This document shows, piece after piece, positions 37,198 through 49,500 of a DNA stretch of 64,000 bases. Origin of the DNA: Tetracentron sinense (Eukaryota; Streptophyta; Magnoliopsida; Trochodendrales; Trochodendraceae); assembly GCA_015143295.1 (NCBI GenBank), contig CM026560.1, positions 7,318,501-7,382,500 on the forward strand, in the 5' to 3' direction. A model generated the notes under the pieces. The model was not told where the DNA came from. It saw only the letters and a list, made by a program, of their open reading frames with translations, and ran no database searches. A program made the translations under genes and the position numbers. The stretch's first letter is position 1. Each line of letters starts with the position of its first letter.

Positions 37198-38630
37198 CTC
37201 ATGGTGTGTAGATTCAAGGTCCACTGTACATATTTGCAATTGTTTGCAGGGGTTCAAGGAAACCAGAAAGTCAACCAAATAGGAGCAGAAGCTTATAGTT
37301 GGCTCAGGTGAAAATGTTGCAATGAAGTCAATTGACTTGTTTACTCTTTATTTACCTAGTGGAAAGACATTAATTTTAGAAGACTGCTTTTATGTGCCTT
37401 CTGCACATAGAAATTTTATTTAAGTATCTAGACTCTTACTTTTTGGATTCTCTATCGTTTTTAATTCCATTGTTGAAATTAAGAAAGATGGAATGGTCTT
37501 GATTACTGATAATCTCATTAATGGTCTTTATTTAATATTCCATTTGGTAAATAATGAATGTCTGCAAAGTGACAATGCCTCATAATCTAGAATGTCTGGA
37601 ATGAAGAGACATTGCACAGAGTCTATTTATCTTTGGCATAAAAGACTTGATCATATTAGTCTTGATAGGATCAAGAGGTTGGTAAAAGATGGTCCCCTTG
37701 AATTCCTCAAGGTAGAACCACTCCCTACTTGCGAGTCTTGTCTCGAATCGAAGATGACCAAGAAGCCTTATCCTAAAAAGGTAGGAAGAGCTTAAGAAAA
37801 GTTGAAACTCATACATAGTAATGTATGTGGTCCATTTAACATTGTTGCATGAGGGTAATACCGGTATTTTGTCACATTTACCGATGACTATTCTAGATAT
37901 GGATATATCTATTTGATGCAACACAAATTTGACACCTTTGAAAAGTTCAAAGAATTCAGATTTGAAGTGGAGAATCAAACAGACAAATCCATAAATACAC
38001 TTCGATCAGATCGAGGTGGTGAATACCTCACCAATGATTTTATGGATTACTTAAGGGATAATGAGATTATCTCACAATGGTCAAGTCTTGTCTCACCTCA
38101 ACAAAATGGTGTTTCTGAAAGAAGAAACTGAACTTTATTAGATATAGTTCGCTCTATGATGAGTCATGTTGATGTACCTTTCTATCTTTGGGGTATGTTT
38201 TACAAACTGTCATTTACATTCTGAACCGGGTTCCTTCTAAGTTTATACAAGTTATACCCTATGAATTGTGGGCTGAGCGAAAACCTAGTTTACAACATCT
38301 AAGGGTATGGGGTTGTCCTGCGCATGTTCGTAAACTTGAACCCACTAAGTTGGAATCTAGAATAGAAAAATGGAACTTTGTATGGTATCCAAAGAAAACT
38401 AAGGGTTTCTATTTCTACTTCAAGGCAGACCAAACAATAGTTGTTAGGAATCATGCCACCATTTTGGAGGAAGAAATGGATCTTCTTAAGAATGTTGAAT
38501 TTCATGAGATGAAAGACAACACAGCCAATATCCAAGATGAACCTAATCCTTCCACTATTGATTCTTCTAGTTCTGTTCCACTGAGAAGGTCTGAAAGAGT
38601 TTCTAGACCACCAGATAGACTTTAGTATTA
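37198..38630 (+). pseudogene. pol: C2 copia protease and integrase, inactivated
   Basis: The protease motif reads VDSRSTVHIC near 37209, where the active DSG has become DSR. Pre-integrase follows with LWHKRLDHIS and CESCLESKMTKKPY (37630-37790). The integrase core has HSNVCGP near 37817, where the first catalytic Asp is Asn, then LRSDRGGEY (about 38003) and NGVSERRN (about 38107), keeping the second Asp and the Glu. Stops break it near 37422, 37793, 37852 and 38128, and there is a shift near 38200. The C-terminal part includes ELWAERKPSLQHLRVWGCPA. Confidence 0.88.
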
Positions 38631-39300
38631 TAATAATGAGGTTCATCAAGTTACCCCTGATGATGAGGATATAGATCCTAATACTTATCAGGAAGCTACA
38701 TTAGATGTAGATGCATCTCAATGGAATAAAGCCATGAATGCTGAAATAGATTCCATGTATGACAATGACATCTGGACTTTAGTAGATCCACCAGATGGTA
38801 TAAGGCCAATTGGATGCAAATGGATTTACAAAAGGAAAAAGGGTACCGATGGTAACGTGGAGACCTATAAAGCAAGACTTGTTGCAAAAGATTACTCTCA
38901 AATTCAAGGAGTTGATTATGAGTGTAGCTATGCTCAAATCCATCAGGATATTGCTAGCTATAGCTGCACCATGACTATGATATATGGCAAATGGATATCA
39001 AAACTGCTTTCCAAAATAGAATGTTAGATGAAGACATCTATTTGAAGCAACCTGAGGGCTTCATTGCTCCTAACCAGGAGAACATGGTATGTAAACTCAA
39101 CAAGTGGATATATGGTTTGAAACAAGCTTCCAGAAGCTGGAACCAAAGATTCTTTCGATCAAAGAATTTGGATTCCAAAAGAATTTAGAGGAATCTTGTA
39201 TATACAAGAAGGACAGTGGGAGAGCGGTAGTATTCCTAATTCTTTATGTAGATGACATCCTACTCATTGGGAATGATGTAGGGATGTTGTCATCAGTCAA
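38631..39300 (+). pseudogene. pol: C2 copia reverse transcriptase, 3' truncated
   Basis: RT reads WNKAMNAEIDSMYDNDIWTL, GCKWIYKRKKGTDG and YKARLVAKDYSQ, then after a shift near 38960 DIKTAFQNRMLDEDIYLKQP and VCKLNKWIYGLKQASRSWN. After another shift the active-site box is LYVDDILLIGND near 39242. The frame ends at about 39300 (SSVK), where G4 begins. The RT thumb and the first half of RNase H are missing, so G4 arrival was accompanied by a deletion. Confidence 0.88.
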
Positions 39301-39779
39301 GGGATACACATATTCCCAAAAATAAAACCCAAAATACATGTCTCTCTCACTCAACCCAACCATTAGCCACATGCCAAAACTCCTAACATTCGGACGACAA
39401 TCCCGAGCAAGCTCCTACTCTCCATGAACCGCCTTGATCCAAGGATCCACCGCATATATAACGAACTGTGAACCTGCCGACATCAATATGTACGATTGAG
39501 TATGGAATACTCAGCGAGTACAAGCTACTAGCTAACAATAGTAATAACAATAATAAGTCATGTGTAGTACAGTTCATCATCGTATCAACATAATCAGAGT
39601 GTGGAAACTAAGACAACACAACAAATGTAAAATCTTGAATATCATCTAGTAAATCATGCCTTATGTTTGTGCTTTAACCAATCTTGTTCAATTACCTCGT
39701 GAGTTCCTTATACGTCTTATGCATCTTGTGGTTACCATGCATATCTTATCAAATTCTTTAGTTCACTTGTCTTATTTAG

Positions 39780-40212
39780 CTAGTACCAGAACTATGAAAT
39801 GGATGGACATACTAGGATCTTGTCATTCTTGCTTGTCTTGTTTCACTAGTACCCGAACTATGAAATGGACGGACATATTAGGTTCTTGTCTTGTTTAACT
39901 AGTACCGGAACTATAAAATGGACGGACATACTAGGTTCTTGTGAGCATATGAGTTCTTCACTAGTGGCGCCCTTCGTACCATCCCACTAAACACCCACCC
40001 AAAGTAGCTTGGGAATATCAAATGGTTAGTGGCGCTCCTCAGGCCATCCCACTAGCTTACAAGTTCTTCATGAGTACTTACGAGTTCTTACAAGTTCTTC
40101 ACTAGTGGCACTCTTCGTACCATCCCACTAAGCACCCACCCAAAGTAGCTTGGGAATATCAAATGGTTAGTGGCGCTCCTCGGGCCGTCCCACTAGCTTA
40201 CAAGTTCTTACA
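39780..40212 (-). repeat. Two hairpin tandem arrays in G4
   Basis: The first array has three units at 39780, 39846 and 39899. Each holds CTAGTA and TACTAG (TATTAG in the second) about 25 nt apart. The second array is a 141-bp unit present twice (from 39961 and 40102). Each unit holds two TAGTGG...CCACTA inverted pairs with loops of about 16-20 nt. The arms stay while flanking text varies. Confidence 0.8.
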
Positions 40213-41180
40213 AGTTCTTGTGAGCTTATTCTTATGAGCATATGATCCATCTTTATGCTATCCTCATACATGTGCATAGTGCTTGTGAGCATTATGGAGT
40301 AATTGTGAACATCATAGTAGTCATTAAAAGCGTTTTGAAACATTAAATACAATGCATAGAGTAGTGTGAGCATCATGGAAATCATAGAAATCATTTAAAT
40401 TATGGAGAACATTATATAGCATTCAAACATTTCTATAGACATGTGAGGTTTTAACTAAACATTCAGGACATGTTAGCAAATTCACCAAATTGGGAAAAAT
40501 CCCTAAATCATGTCTTCATAGTCTTGAGTTTCATTTCCATGCTTACATTTCATCAAACACGTGATATTCAACATGTCCTTACGTCTTTTAACTCATAGTC
40601 TCATAATCCTCATTTCAACAAACACTTGGTGTGCATATATTATGTATACATTGATTCAAGGCATTTCTATAATCATGGAACAACTCAAAAGCATCATAGT
40701 ATATTTGAAAATCATGGAAAATGGAAATCATGGTCATAATCATCATACCTTAGGCATACATAGCATATAGCATGGTTACTTAGCCTATTACATCTCAATC
40801 ATGCTTAATAATCCATACATTTAGGGAAACATGCTTAGTTTGAAATTTGGAAATAATCCTACAAAATCTCAACATTGAAAAGCTTGAAAACCTAAGTTGG
40901 GATCTAGGTTATTACTAGGTTAACTAGAAAGGCTGTACTAACCTTTGAAATCAACCCTTGATTGGAGAAAACCCTTGTTTGGAAAACCCCCAACTTGATA
41001 GAGGATGATCCCACTTGAAGAGAATGCTTCAAGCTTGAAAGAGGGGAAGATCTACCTTGAGATCCCTTGATCTAAATCCACAACCTTCCTTGGATCCTCC
41101 CCAAATCTCCCTTCTCTTATCCTTTCCTCTCCACAACTCTCCTCTAGGTTTAGGGTAACCAAAAACCCCCAAATGTGATC

Positions 41181-41500
41181 CCTATTTATAGGCAAGGGGG
41201 GTAGAAACCCTAAAAATCCCAAAAAAAGAGAACAATTTCGTGCACTTACGATCGTTTGTAGGTTCCTACGATCATTCATAGCACTTCTACAACTAGTCGT
41301 AGGCTTCCTACGATCGATCGTAGACTTAACAGTAAGTTTTCAGCATTTTTGGAACTCTACGATCGTTTGTAGGTCGTTTACGAACGATCGTACCTGGGAC
41401 ATAATTTTCCCAATTTTTCATGCTTTGGTATTTTGGCCATAACTTTTGACTCGTTTACCGAATTTTGACGATTTAACTTACGTTGGATTTTTCTTTGAAG
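41181..41500 (-). promoter_or_regulatory. TATA box, palindromes and conserved block, G4
   Basis: On the minus strand the order is the conserved block (about 41500-41437), five or six palindromes of the family word CTACGATCGATCGTAG (41393-41240), then TATAAATAGG at 41190-41181. The order is as in G2 and G6, but the palindrome word is different. Confidence 0.6.
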
Positions 41501-42175
41501 GGAAAACAATTTTGTCTTTAATAGAAAAATTCTAATTTTGAGTTTTTAAGTACCTAAATGGGCTCTAAAGTCAACTGGTCCGAAAATGGATTTCAGTAAC
41601 CCCTGTTTTTAACAGATCCGACTTTGGAAATTAGACTTTTGACTCAATCCCTACTCAAAATCTAGAAAAGTGATCAACATAAGCCTCAAAGAGGGTTCTA
41701 ATAAATTTCTAAAAATTCAAGAATCACTCAATTCGGATCAACGGTGAGAGAAATAGAGCTATTTAAAGTTGAGGGTATGCAAAGGCATGACCCTTATTGA
41801 TACTTAGAGTATGTTATACTCTTGTTTCTTCATTCCAAACACCCAACAACAACAATTATACTAATTTAAACTATTCTTATCATGCCTCATAAACCAAATT
41901 ACATAAATGACCCTTGGCCTTTACAAGACTTGTGCCCATGACACTATTCTCAACATTGTGAAATGGGTTCCCGGGGTTCTACATTCACACTTAGGGTATT
42001 TTATACCCTATATACTTGAGTATTATTATAATCTTGTTTTGAGACTCAACATACACATATAAAAATCCTCACTTCACTTTCCCCACTATCAAGAACACAT
42101 GGTAGGCCTTAGGCCTTTACATACACACACAAGGGCACTATTCATAGCACAATGAACTCGAATTTCGGGGTTCTA

Positions 42176-42588
42176 CATTCACACTGGGTGGTGCTGCTGT
42201 CAGTTGGCGCAGCATAAAGCAGAAGAGTATTACAGACTCCAAAACAGAAGCAGAATATATTACAGCTTCTGAAGCAGCAAAAGAAGCAGTCTGGTTCAGA
42301 AGGTTTTTGCAAGAGCTAGAAAATGTTCCTTCAGCACTTGAACCTATTACTCTCTTTTGTGATAGTAATGGTGCAGTAGCTCATAGAAAGGAACCTAGGA
42401 GCCACAAGAAGATGAAACATGTGCAGTGAAAGTATCATCTCATTCGTGAGATCATTGAGAGGCAAGATATTATTGTTACAAAGATTAGGTCTCAACTTAA
42501 TGTTGCTGACCCAATGACTAAGGCTTTAAACGATAAAGTATTTATAACACACTTAGATAGTATGAGATTGAAATCTATGACACAGTGA
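42176..42588 (+). pseudogene. pol: C2 copia RNase H, C-terminal part
   Basis: The frame resumes mid-domain as FTLGGAAVSWRSIKQKS. It has SKTEAEYITASEAAKEAVW (catalytic Glu), LFCDSNGAVAHRKEP (catalytic Asp), a stop after KMKHVQ at about 42427, then KYHLIREIIERQDIIVTKI and NVADPMTKALND, ending with TGA at about 42586. This is the usual copia polyprotein end just before the polypurine tract. Confidence 0.9.
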
Positions 42589-42594
42589 CTTTTA

Positions 42595-42609
42595 GGGCAA
42601 GTGGGACAT
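42595..42609 (+). other. C2 polypurine tract
   Basis: GGGCAAGTGGGACAT sits against the LTR start TGTTAAACATG. It is the usual copia form. Confidence 0.85.
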
Positions 42610-44775
42610 TGTTAAACATGATGACCAGAAAAATCATTTAGATTGTAAGATTCTTATTAATTAGATTAATAGAGATATCTTCTTTATCTATTTTGTATTC
42701 ATTATGGGTATTTGATCATGATCATGAGATGATCTATACGATATGAGATATCGACAAAGGTCCTTAGGATATATTTATGAAAGCTATGTGATGGGACTAT
42801 CACAGGTAGATATAGGTTTCCAGTTCCTTATACCTTATATAGTCATAGCTATGGGTGAAGCTGGGCACTTCACTTATATGGCTACTACAATACTAAGATG
42901 TTCTCAATGGTTGAGATGTAGTTTTATCTTAAACTATTATGGTGGAGACTACACATCAGCATATGGCTGCTTAAATGTACACTGATTGATTGCATACAAT
43001 GAGAGACCTCTTGCATAAACATACTATCAGATAGTTGGTCTCTCATTCACATTGAACAGTTTCAATGATCCTTAGATCTGATGAGTTCATTTATAATTGA
43101 GCAATAATCTGACTGTTTTGATTCCATCAAAGTACTCTCTACCTTAGGGAATACGATACAATGACAGTTGGATAGTCAAAAAGCTGTTCGAGTCATGATG
43201 AATTTCAAACAAGAAATCCATGCTCATTAAATTGAGAGATTATTCAAGTTCCAGGAAAGACAGTCGATTAAGCTTAAATCTTGCGTAGGTAATTTTGAAA
43301 CAAAATAAATTTGAAATATATTTTTATTAAAATATATTATACTTATAAGAAAAAATTTTCTCAAAATGCTTTACATGAGAAAATGTTTCTCATGACTTAA
43401 TCAGAAGTCTTGTAAACCCGGATGATGTGCAATGGGCTATGAGTTAGATAGTATAAATAATCTCGAAGGCCCATTAGGTATAATGTAATTTGAAGGATCA
43501 ATTGAATTAAAAAGTTCATGTGGCGGGATCCTTAATAGTTAATGTTCTTACACTGGGATTCAATTGTAACATGGATATCTCACGTCACTTGCAATTCCGA
43601 TATCATTCCTATTTAGGGTTAATGGGATAACATTGGGTAAGCCAAGGTTAGAATGTCCCAAAGCAATCTGTGAGGATGTTCATATAAGAAATACAATCTC
43701 AATAATAGATTAAATGTTAATCTATAAATTAAATGATTAAATATTAATCGTTAATAAAATGGATTAAAAGTTAATCTATGGTTTAAATTAATTGTTAATT
43801 TAAATTAAATGATAATATTAATAATTATTTAATTAACATTAAATAAAGGGAAATGGGTTTGACCCATATCCATTAAACCCATAAAATATGGACCCTATTA
43901 GTGGGCCTATGCCCATAAATTAAACCCTAGGATGGGGCGCCCACTTGGTGTATCCTAATTGGATTAGGATAATGTTAGTTGAATAATTATTGTTTATTAA
44001 CTCCTTAAATTATGGGATTAGATCTCAATCTTGGTCAAGAAGAAATAAAAGAAAAAAAGGAGTTTTATTAAAACTTGGAGACCAAGCACCATGGGCTCAC
44101 GCCCCCCCTATAGCTCACACCCACCCCATTGTGGGGTTTCCTAATTGGATTATGAATCCTATTAATTAAGAGTTTGTTAGGTTGTTGGGATTCCTAAAAT
44201 TTAGGAATTAGTTACAACCCCTTTAATTATGAATTAATTAGAAGTCCATTATTTAGTAACTATCTAAAAATGGATGTTTTCTAATTTGTGTATGATTAGA
44301 ATAAGATTCTAATCTCTATAAAATCCCCAACTGTAGGAGAAATAATAAATCATTAATTTTTCTCTCCCCTCTCCAAAAACCGTGAGCCTCTACAAGGGAG
44401 ATCTCTCTCCCTCCAATTTCGTGAGCCCTCCCCTTTGGTGTTTTCAAGTTTTGAAGATAGGGTTTTGAACCCTAACCTTTTGGGTGAAAGATAGTCTACA
44501 CCAACATCTCTTCTTCTCCTCTTTGTTTCTTCAAGACCAAGAAAAGATTCAAAGGCTTCGTGGGAATAGCGAAGAACAAGGATCGAGCTTCGAGTATTTA
44601 TTCGAGAAATCTTTACAAAAAGTTCTGACGGTTCGAGTTGGTTTTTGTTTCACCGGTGGACATCATTCACCGAGGTAATTTTACTCAAACTTGTAGATAG
44701 TATTAATTGCTTTCTATGGTGTAATGATCCTCGGGATCCAGTTTTCCGCATAAATTTTTATCTGGATTCCCTTCA
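42610..44775 (+). mobile_element. C2 copia 3' LTR
   Basis: 2166 bp, TGTTAAACATG ... GGATTCCCTTCA. It is related to the solo LTR at 5534-7748 and to the C2 5' LTR pieces. A CTATAAAATCC TATA-like word is near 44319 and a CACCGGTG palindrome near 44652. A plus frame at 44484-44678 has no recognised domain. Confidence 0.92.
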
Positions 44776-45213
44776 CTAGACAATGGACGTGTTCCAATCC
44801 CAGAAGCTTACATGTGATATCTGATTGTGGTAGGATTTATTTGAAAATATATTGTGAGATAGCACTTACAAGCAATTCTCTAATTTCTGAAGGTTGATCA
44901 CATTGTGTTAATTGACATGATTGTGATTAGTGGAAGTCCAGGGACTTAGATAACATTCTATGATCTTAATGGAATTATAGGAAAGTGTTTCCTAGCAACA
45001 AGGCTACACCTTAAAAGGTGATGAAGCACTTGGTCCCACAACCAGAAATAGGAGATCCCTTTAGATCCCACACACTAGGACCTTCTCAAGGCTTATAATT
45101 TAATTTAGAATTAAATTAATTAATTTCTTCATGTAATGCACTATATGGTATAGTGAAGCTCTTATTGGTGAAATCACATAAGATGTGATTAACCAAATAG
45201 GTAGGACCGATAT
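44776..45213 (+). mobile_element. C3-family LTR fragment, plus orientation
   Basis: This is the reverse complement of part of the C3 LTR (compare 25720-26160), including the GGGATCTAAAGGGATCTCC region and the AT palindrome. It is the target into which C2 (left) and G5 (right) inserted. No gene. Confidence 0.8.
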
Positions 45214-46726
45214 TGTCGCACCACAAAATACCCCCTAGGAGTTAAGGGATACTTTAGGTATGACTATACTTAGCCTGACAAGTCATCCTATAATGAACAA
45301 GGCAAACATAATATAACAAGGACATAATACAGAGTGCAGAAACTAAAACAGTGCGGAAGCATAAACCAATTTTTTTCTTTTCTATATACATGACTGGTAT
45401 TCCAAGTTAGATACAAAACATGAGAGTAAAGGTGGACATGCCCACCCTCAAAATACAAAATCAAGATCAAGTCTCTCTCTCTCTCTCCATAAAACTTTAC
45501 TCACAATAGTCTAGATATCGCCACACATCTAGATCTCTATCCTCTTATGGCTGCAAAGGGATAGGCGGCACCCTTTCTTCCACGTATTCCTCTTCAACCC
45601 ATGGCTCCAGGTTGAAGGTGTCCACTGAACCTGCCGACATGAAATGTACGGCTGAGTTTGGAATACTCAGGGAGTACAAGCTACTAGCTAAAAAGAGTAA
45701 TAACGAAATATAATATCAATAATTAAAGAAAATTCATAACATCAAATTTAAAGCAATGCAATGATCGTGACATGCATGGAACAAATGCAAAAACTCCGTT
45801 TAAAACTCGTATTTGTACTTCATGCTTATTCTTGAAAATATCATTCATATTTTAAAAACTTGTTTGTCATGTTTGAAACTTATTCTTGTCTTGTTCTCGT
45901 CTCGTGGGAATCATACATGTCTTGTCTTGTTCTTGTTTGGAATCACTTGTCATATCTTGACTTGGCTTGTCATGCTTAACTTGTGAGCTAGATGTTAGCA
46001 CCCTTGTAGCGACTTGTGAGCCGGATAAGGAAGTATCCTTCAGTGAAACATAGAAAAGCAACTTGTGAGCCGGATACGTAAGTATCCTTCAATGAAATAG
46101 AAAATGTGCACCAACATCCTTGACTGGCCCTCTGTCCGGCTTTATCAACTTGTCTTGTTTTCTTGTGAGCCAGGTATGACATATCCGGGGGATATGCCCT
46201 ACCCTTGAGCGGCCCGATGTCCAACTTTATCATACTTGCTTGTTTTCTTGTGAGCCAGGTATGACATATCCTGAGATATGCCCTAACCTTGACCGGCTTG
46301 ATGTCCAGCTTTATCATTCGTTTCGTAAATCACATGTCTTTTCATTGGTTGGTTTCTTGTATACTTATACTCTAGGAAATCTTGGTTGATGCATGCATGT
46401 GTGCTTGTGTGTATGACAAAATGTGGTAATCATGATGACATGAATAATTCAAAGAACAACATATAACATTTCAATTCTTCTTATGATCATGTGAGGATTT
46501 AAACAATCATATAGAGTATTTGATCTAAAATTTACATTTAGGAAAGACTCCATAAATCATGCTTTCATATTTCTCATTAAATTCATTCCATTTTCATTCA
46601 TGCATTTCAACAAACACTTGACATGCGATATTTACATAGCCATTTTATTCAAGTTTTTATGTTCATACATTTCATCAAACACATGGGGTGCATTCATTAT
46701 GTGTACATTGCCTTTCCACCTTTTCC
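45214..46726 (-). mobile_element. G5 gypsy LTR, 3' part
   Basis: On the minus strand this is the terminal part of the LTR, ending GGGGGTATTTTGTGGTGCGACA at 45214. It holds TGAGTATTCCAAACTCAGCC with GGCAG|GT near 45628-45676 and hairpin arrays in 45985-46320. It is interrupted at 46727 by a LINE. GATAT (45209-45213) would be the target duplication; the other end of the element is lost. Confidence 0.85.
45985..46320 (-). repeat. Hairpin tandem arrays in G5 LTR
   Basis: Two repeat types lie here. A unit of about 55 bp occurs twice near 46010-46095, with GGATA...TATCC and GGATAC...GTATCC. A unit of about 110-120 bp occurs twice near 46100-46320, with CATATCC GGG GGATATG in one copy and CATATC CTGA GATATG in the other. 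Each is preceded by CTTGTGAGCC. Confidence 0.75.
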
Positions 46727-48197
46727 TTTTTTTTATAATAAAAGCCACGTAGAGGGAGTAGGGGGTTTGGCGGACCCCTACCTGTTTTATTAAAATAAAA
46801 ATAAAATTAGGGGAGGGGGGGGGGGACATAAACCTTACCCCTACAAGACAACCACAACTGAGAGGGGGACATAGACCCAAAACCCCTCCCAAGAAAAAAC
46901 TGACCCTAGGAAGGTAAAAACCAGCCCAGACCAAACAACCAAGTACAAGGAAGAAGGGGGGGACATAAAACCTTACCCCTTCCACCCAAAGACCAAACAT
47001 AACCCAATACAACGCTGGAGGGATAAAACAGTAACCCAACTCTAACCCTATCCTAAAATCTGATATTAACAAGAACTGAAGAGTCCATACGGATCAAACC
47101 TTGTAAATAAACATGGCAATCGCTAATCTCTCTCAATATTTTCATATCTTTCTTTAGACAAGCCATTTTAGAAAGAAAGTCTACAGGCTGATTATTCTCT
47201 TGAAAAATATGCTTGAATATCAAATTGCACAAATACTTTAATCTAATAATCTCTTTCCACCAATACCAAGATTTCCATGGAGGTTCTAGAATACCATTTA
47301 TCACATTAATCACTATTTTGGAATCACTTTCCACCACCACATTGTATAAACCAAGAGTTTCACACATCACGCATCCATCATAAACTGCCCTGAATTCAGC
47401 AATCATATTGGAATTCAAACTGTAGAACTTATAAAATCCTAGAACCAAGTTACCTTGAGCATCGCGGATAATTCCACCACCTCCACTCTCCCCCGGGTTG
47501 TTCTTTGTAGCCTCATCTATATTGAGTTTGAACCAACTTGGAGACGGGCAAACCCATTTGGAGATAATAGGTCTCTTATTTCTAGAGCTAGTAATTTGAA
47601 TATCAAAATAGGAGGCTAACTCTCTGTCCTTAGAACTGGAATTTTTTGAGAACTTCCAGTTAATAGCAGATCCTTTCACCCAATCATTAATTCTATTCAA
47701 GATGACTTTTAGAGGCCTTTTGACATTATCATACCTTGATTTGTTTCAAAAATTCCAAAGCTCCCAGCACATGAATATAGGAACTACAATGCAAAGAAAG
47801 CCTCTCACTGAACCACTAAGACTTTCATGAGAAAATCTCATAAGTCTAGTCTGAATAGAGTCTTCTTTAAAAAACCGTATATTCAGAGTAGACCCCGCTT
47901 TTATCCATATCTTAGAAGCCAACTCACCTTTACAAAAGAGATGGGACAAAGACTCACTGTTTGGGTTGTGACAACATTCACATTTGCTAGGCAAAAAAAT
48001 TCCTTTGGATTGAACTTTACTATCCACCGGAATAGCATTATGAAACAATTTCCAAATCAGCACTGAAATTTTTGAAGGAATACCTTGATTCCAAATCACT
48101 TTGCCCCATTCAACTTTAGGGAAAATATCATGAACACTCTCCTAGTAGGATTTTGAAGAAAATCTCCCTGAACTTTCTTTTTTCCAAACAATACGGT
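46727..48197 (-). mobile_element. 5'-truncated LINE inserted in G5 LTR
   Basis: The minus-strand insert ends in an A-rich tail (46727-46740) after a stretch with ATAAAACAGGTAGGGGTCCG, the common 3' end style of plant L1-type LINEs. Flanks carry an imperfect 19-bp duplication, 46708-46726 and 48198-48216, matching at 15 of 19 places. The insert is only about 1.5 kb, so ORF1, endonuclease and RT are gone. A poly-G run lies at about 46808-46824. Confidence 0.85.
47053..48190 (-). pseudogene. LINE ORF2 tail: zf-RVT and RNase H domains
   Basis: The first part shows a zf-RVT region: NRIVWKKESSGRFSSKS, a stop, then IWNQGIPSKISVLIWKLFHN and CECCHNPNSESLSHLFCKG. After a break near 47740 the RNase H fold follows: WFKLNIDEATKNNPGESGGG, IAEFRAVYDGCVM and VVVESDSKIVINVING, with the D, E and D positions present. 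It ends in VDFLSKMA where NxxAD is usual, so the last active-site Asp is missing. This is the typical C-terminus of plant L1-clade ORF2. It is not a host RNase H gene, because tail and target duplication mark it as a LINE. Confidence 0.85.
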
Positions 48198-48621
48198 TTG
48201 CCCCTTCACCTTTTTCATCACACATCATTCATCACGAATCACATGGCATCCAATCGCCTCAACCAACCATCCATTCATCCCACACATCCATACACCGTTT
48301 GTTTATCTTATTCATTTTAGGAATAATAATGCATTTCAACAAAGAAGGGAATATAGATAAGATCAATCTACAAAATTCTTAAGGGAAACCTAGGTTATTA
48401 CTAAGGTAACTAGAAGGGTGTACTAACCTTGAGTATGAACTCCTAATCTTGAAGAACAACCCCCTTGGTTTGAAATTCCAAGCTTGAGGAAGAACACCAC
48501 TTGAAAATGGAGGAGTCCTTGCTTGATGGGGGAAGAACCATCTTGACTTGAGCTGCCTTGATCTTCAATCCAACCCTCTTTGGAGAATTTTCTCAATCTC
48601 TCTTCTCGTCTCAATCCCTTT
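48198..48621 (-). mobile_element. G5 gypsy LTR, middle part
   Basis: This continues the G5 LTR between the LINE and G6. It begins with the second LINE duplication copy and ends at the G6 insertion point (CCTTT before, CATTT after, a 5-bp duplication with one change). A 63-codon frame inside has no recognised domain. Confidence 0.8.
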
Positions 48622-49146
48622 TGTAGAACCCCGGAACCAAGTTCCCTAGGCTATGAATAGTGTTGGGACTAGTGTTGTGAATAGTGCTGTGAATAGTGCC
48701 TTCAAGGCCTAAAGTCTTAATGGAATTATGGCTTTATGTTTTAAAATGAAATGAGGTTTCAAATGAATAAAAATATGTATGGAAATTTTTTTAGGGTGTT
48801 TGGGATAAATGAAAAAGGAGAGTATAACAGACTCCAAGTGTCAAAGAAAGGGATCCCTAAACATACCCTCAAATTTAAAAAGCTCTAGAATTCTCACCAC
48901 TGATCGGAATCGAGTGATTCTTGAATTTTTAGAGGTATTGAAACCCTCTATGAGGTTCATGTTTAACAATTTTTTAGATTTTAACTCGAGGTTGGGTCAA
49001 ATGTCAGATTTCCGGAAGTGAGTCTGCTGAAAATCTGGGTTGCTGAAACCCATTTTCGGATCAGTCAACTTCAAGGGCAATTTGGTCTATGAAGCTAGAA
49101 TAATTAGAAAATTTGTAAAAAATTAAAGTTGTAGCCCTTTCAAATT

Positions 49147-49500
49147 CAAATCCAACGCAAGTTGAATCGTTAAAATCGGATAAGCGAGTCAAAAGTTATG
49201 GCCAAAATACTAAAGCGGAAAAAACGCAAATATGTTGTTGTCTTGACTCGGCACCGAGTGCCTTGGACTCGTCGACGAGTCAACCCGCCAGAATGCAAAA
49301 ATAACTCACTCGTTGAAGATTTTTAACCCCTCATCGATGACTGTAACCCACTCGTCGACGACTGGAGACCACTCGTTGATGATTTCAAGCGCAGAACGAC
49401 TCAGAACTCTTCCACCGATCTTAGGAGATATTTTGGGATATTTTCCTAAGATATTTTGGGATTTTTGGCAACCTTTAGGCTATAAATAGGGCCTGATTTT
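49147..49500 (+). promoter_or_regulatory. Conserved block, palindromes and TATA box, G6 5' LTR
   Basis: The block CCAACGCAAGTTGAATCG ... AGTCAAAAGTTATGGCC is followed by about seven words related to GACTCGTCGACGAGTC and then TATAAATAGG at 49491. The same set recurs at about 53408-53760 in the 3' LTR, where several palindrome copies have decayed. Confidence 0.65.

Larger units (their letters stand above)
39301..42175 (-). mobile_element. G4 gypsy LTR remnant inside C2
   Basis: A minus-strand gypsy LTR. Its head (TGTAGAACCCCG, minus) ends at 42175, and a second, diverged head ends at 41983, both followed by TTCAC. Its tail is decayed near 39310-39335. It carries the shared CTGAGTATTCCATACTCA-type block with a GCAG|GT word near 39472-39515, two hairpin arrays, a TATA box and palindromes. 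There is no gag or pol. No left duplication is found, as expected if the left junction was deleted with part of C2. Confidence 0.8.

Noticed and set aside
45473..45488. CT-rich microsatellite
   Set aside because: A short simple repeat inside the G5 LTR, of no further meaning that I can see.
46808..46824. Poly-G run as a quadruplex signal
   Set aside because: One homopolymer run in a LINE tail is better explained as sequence noise or slippage.
47053..47700. Host RNase H-like gene
   Set aside because: The zf-RVT part next to it, the A-rich tail and the flanking duplication show that it is a LINE ORF2 end.
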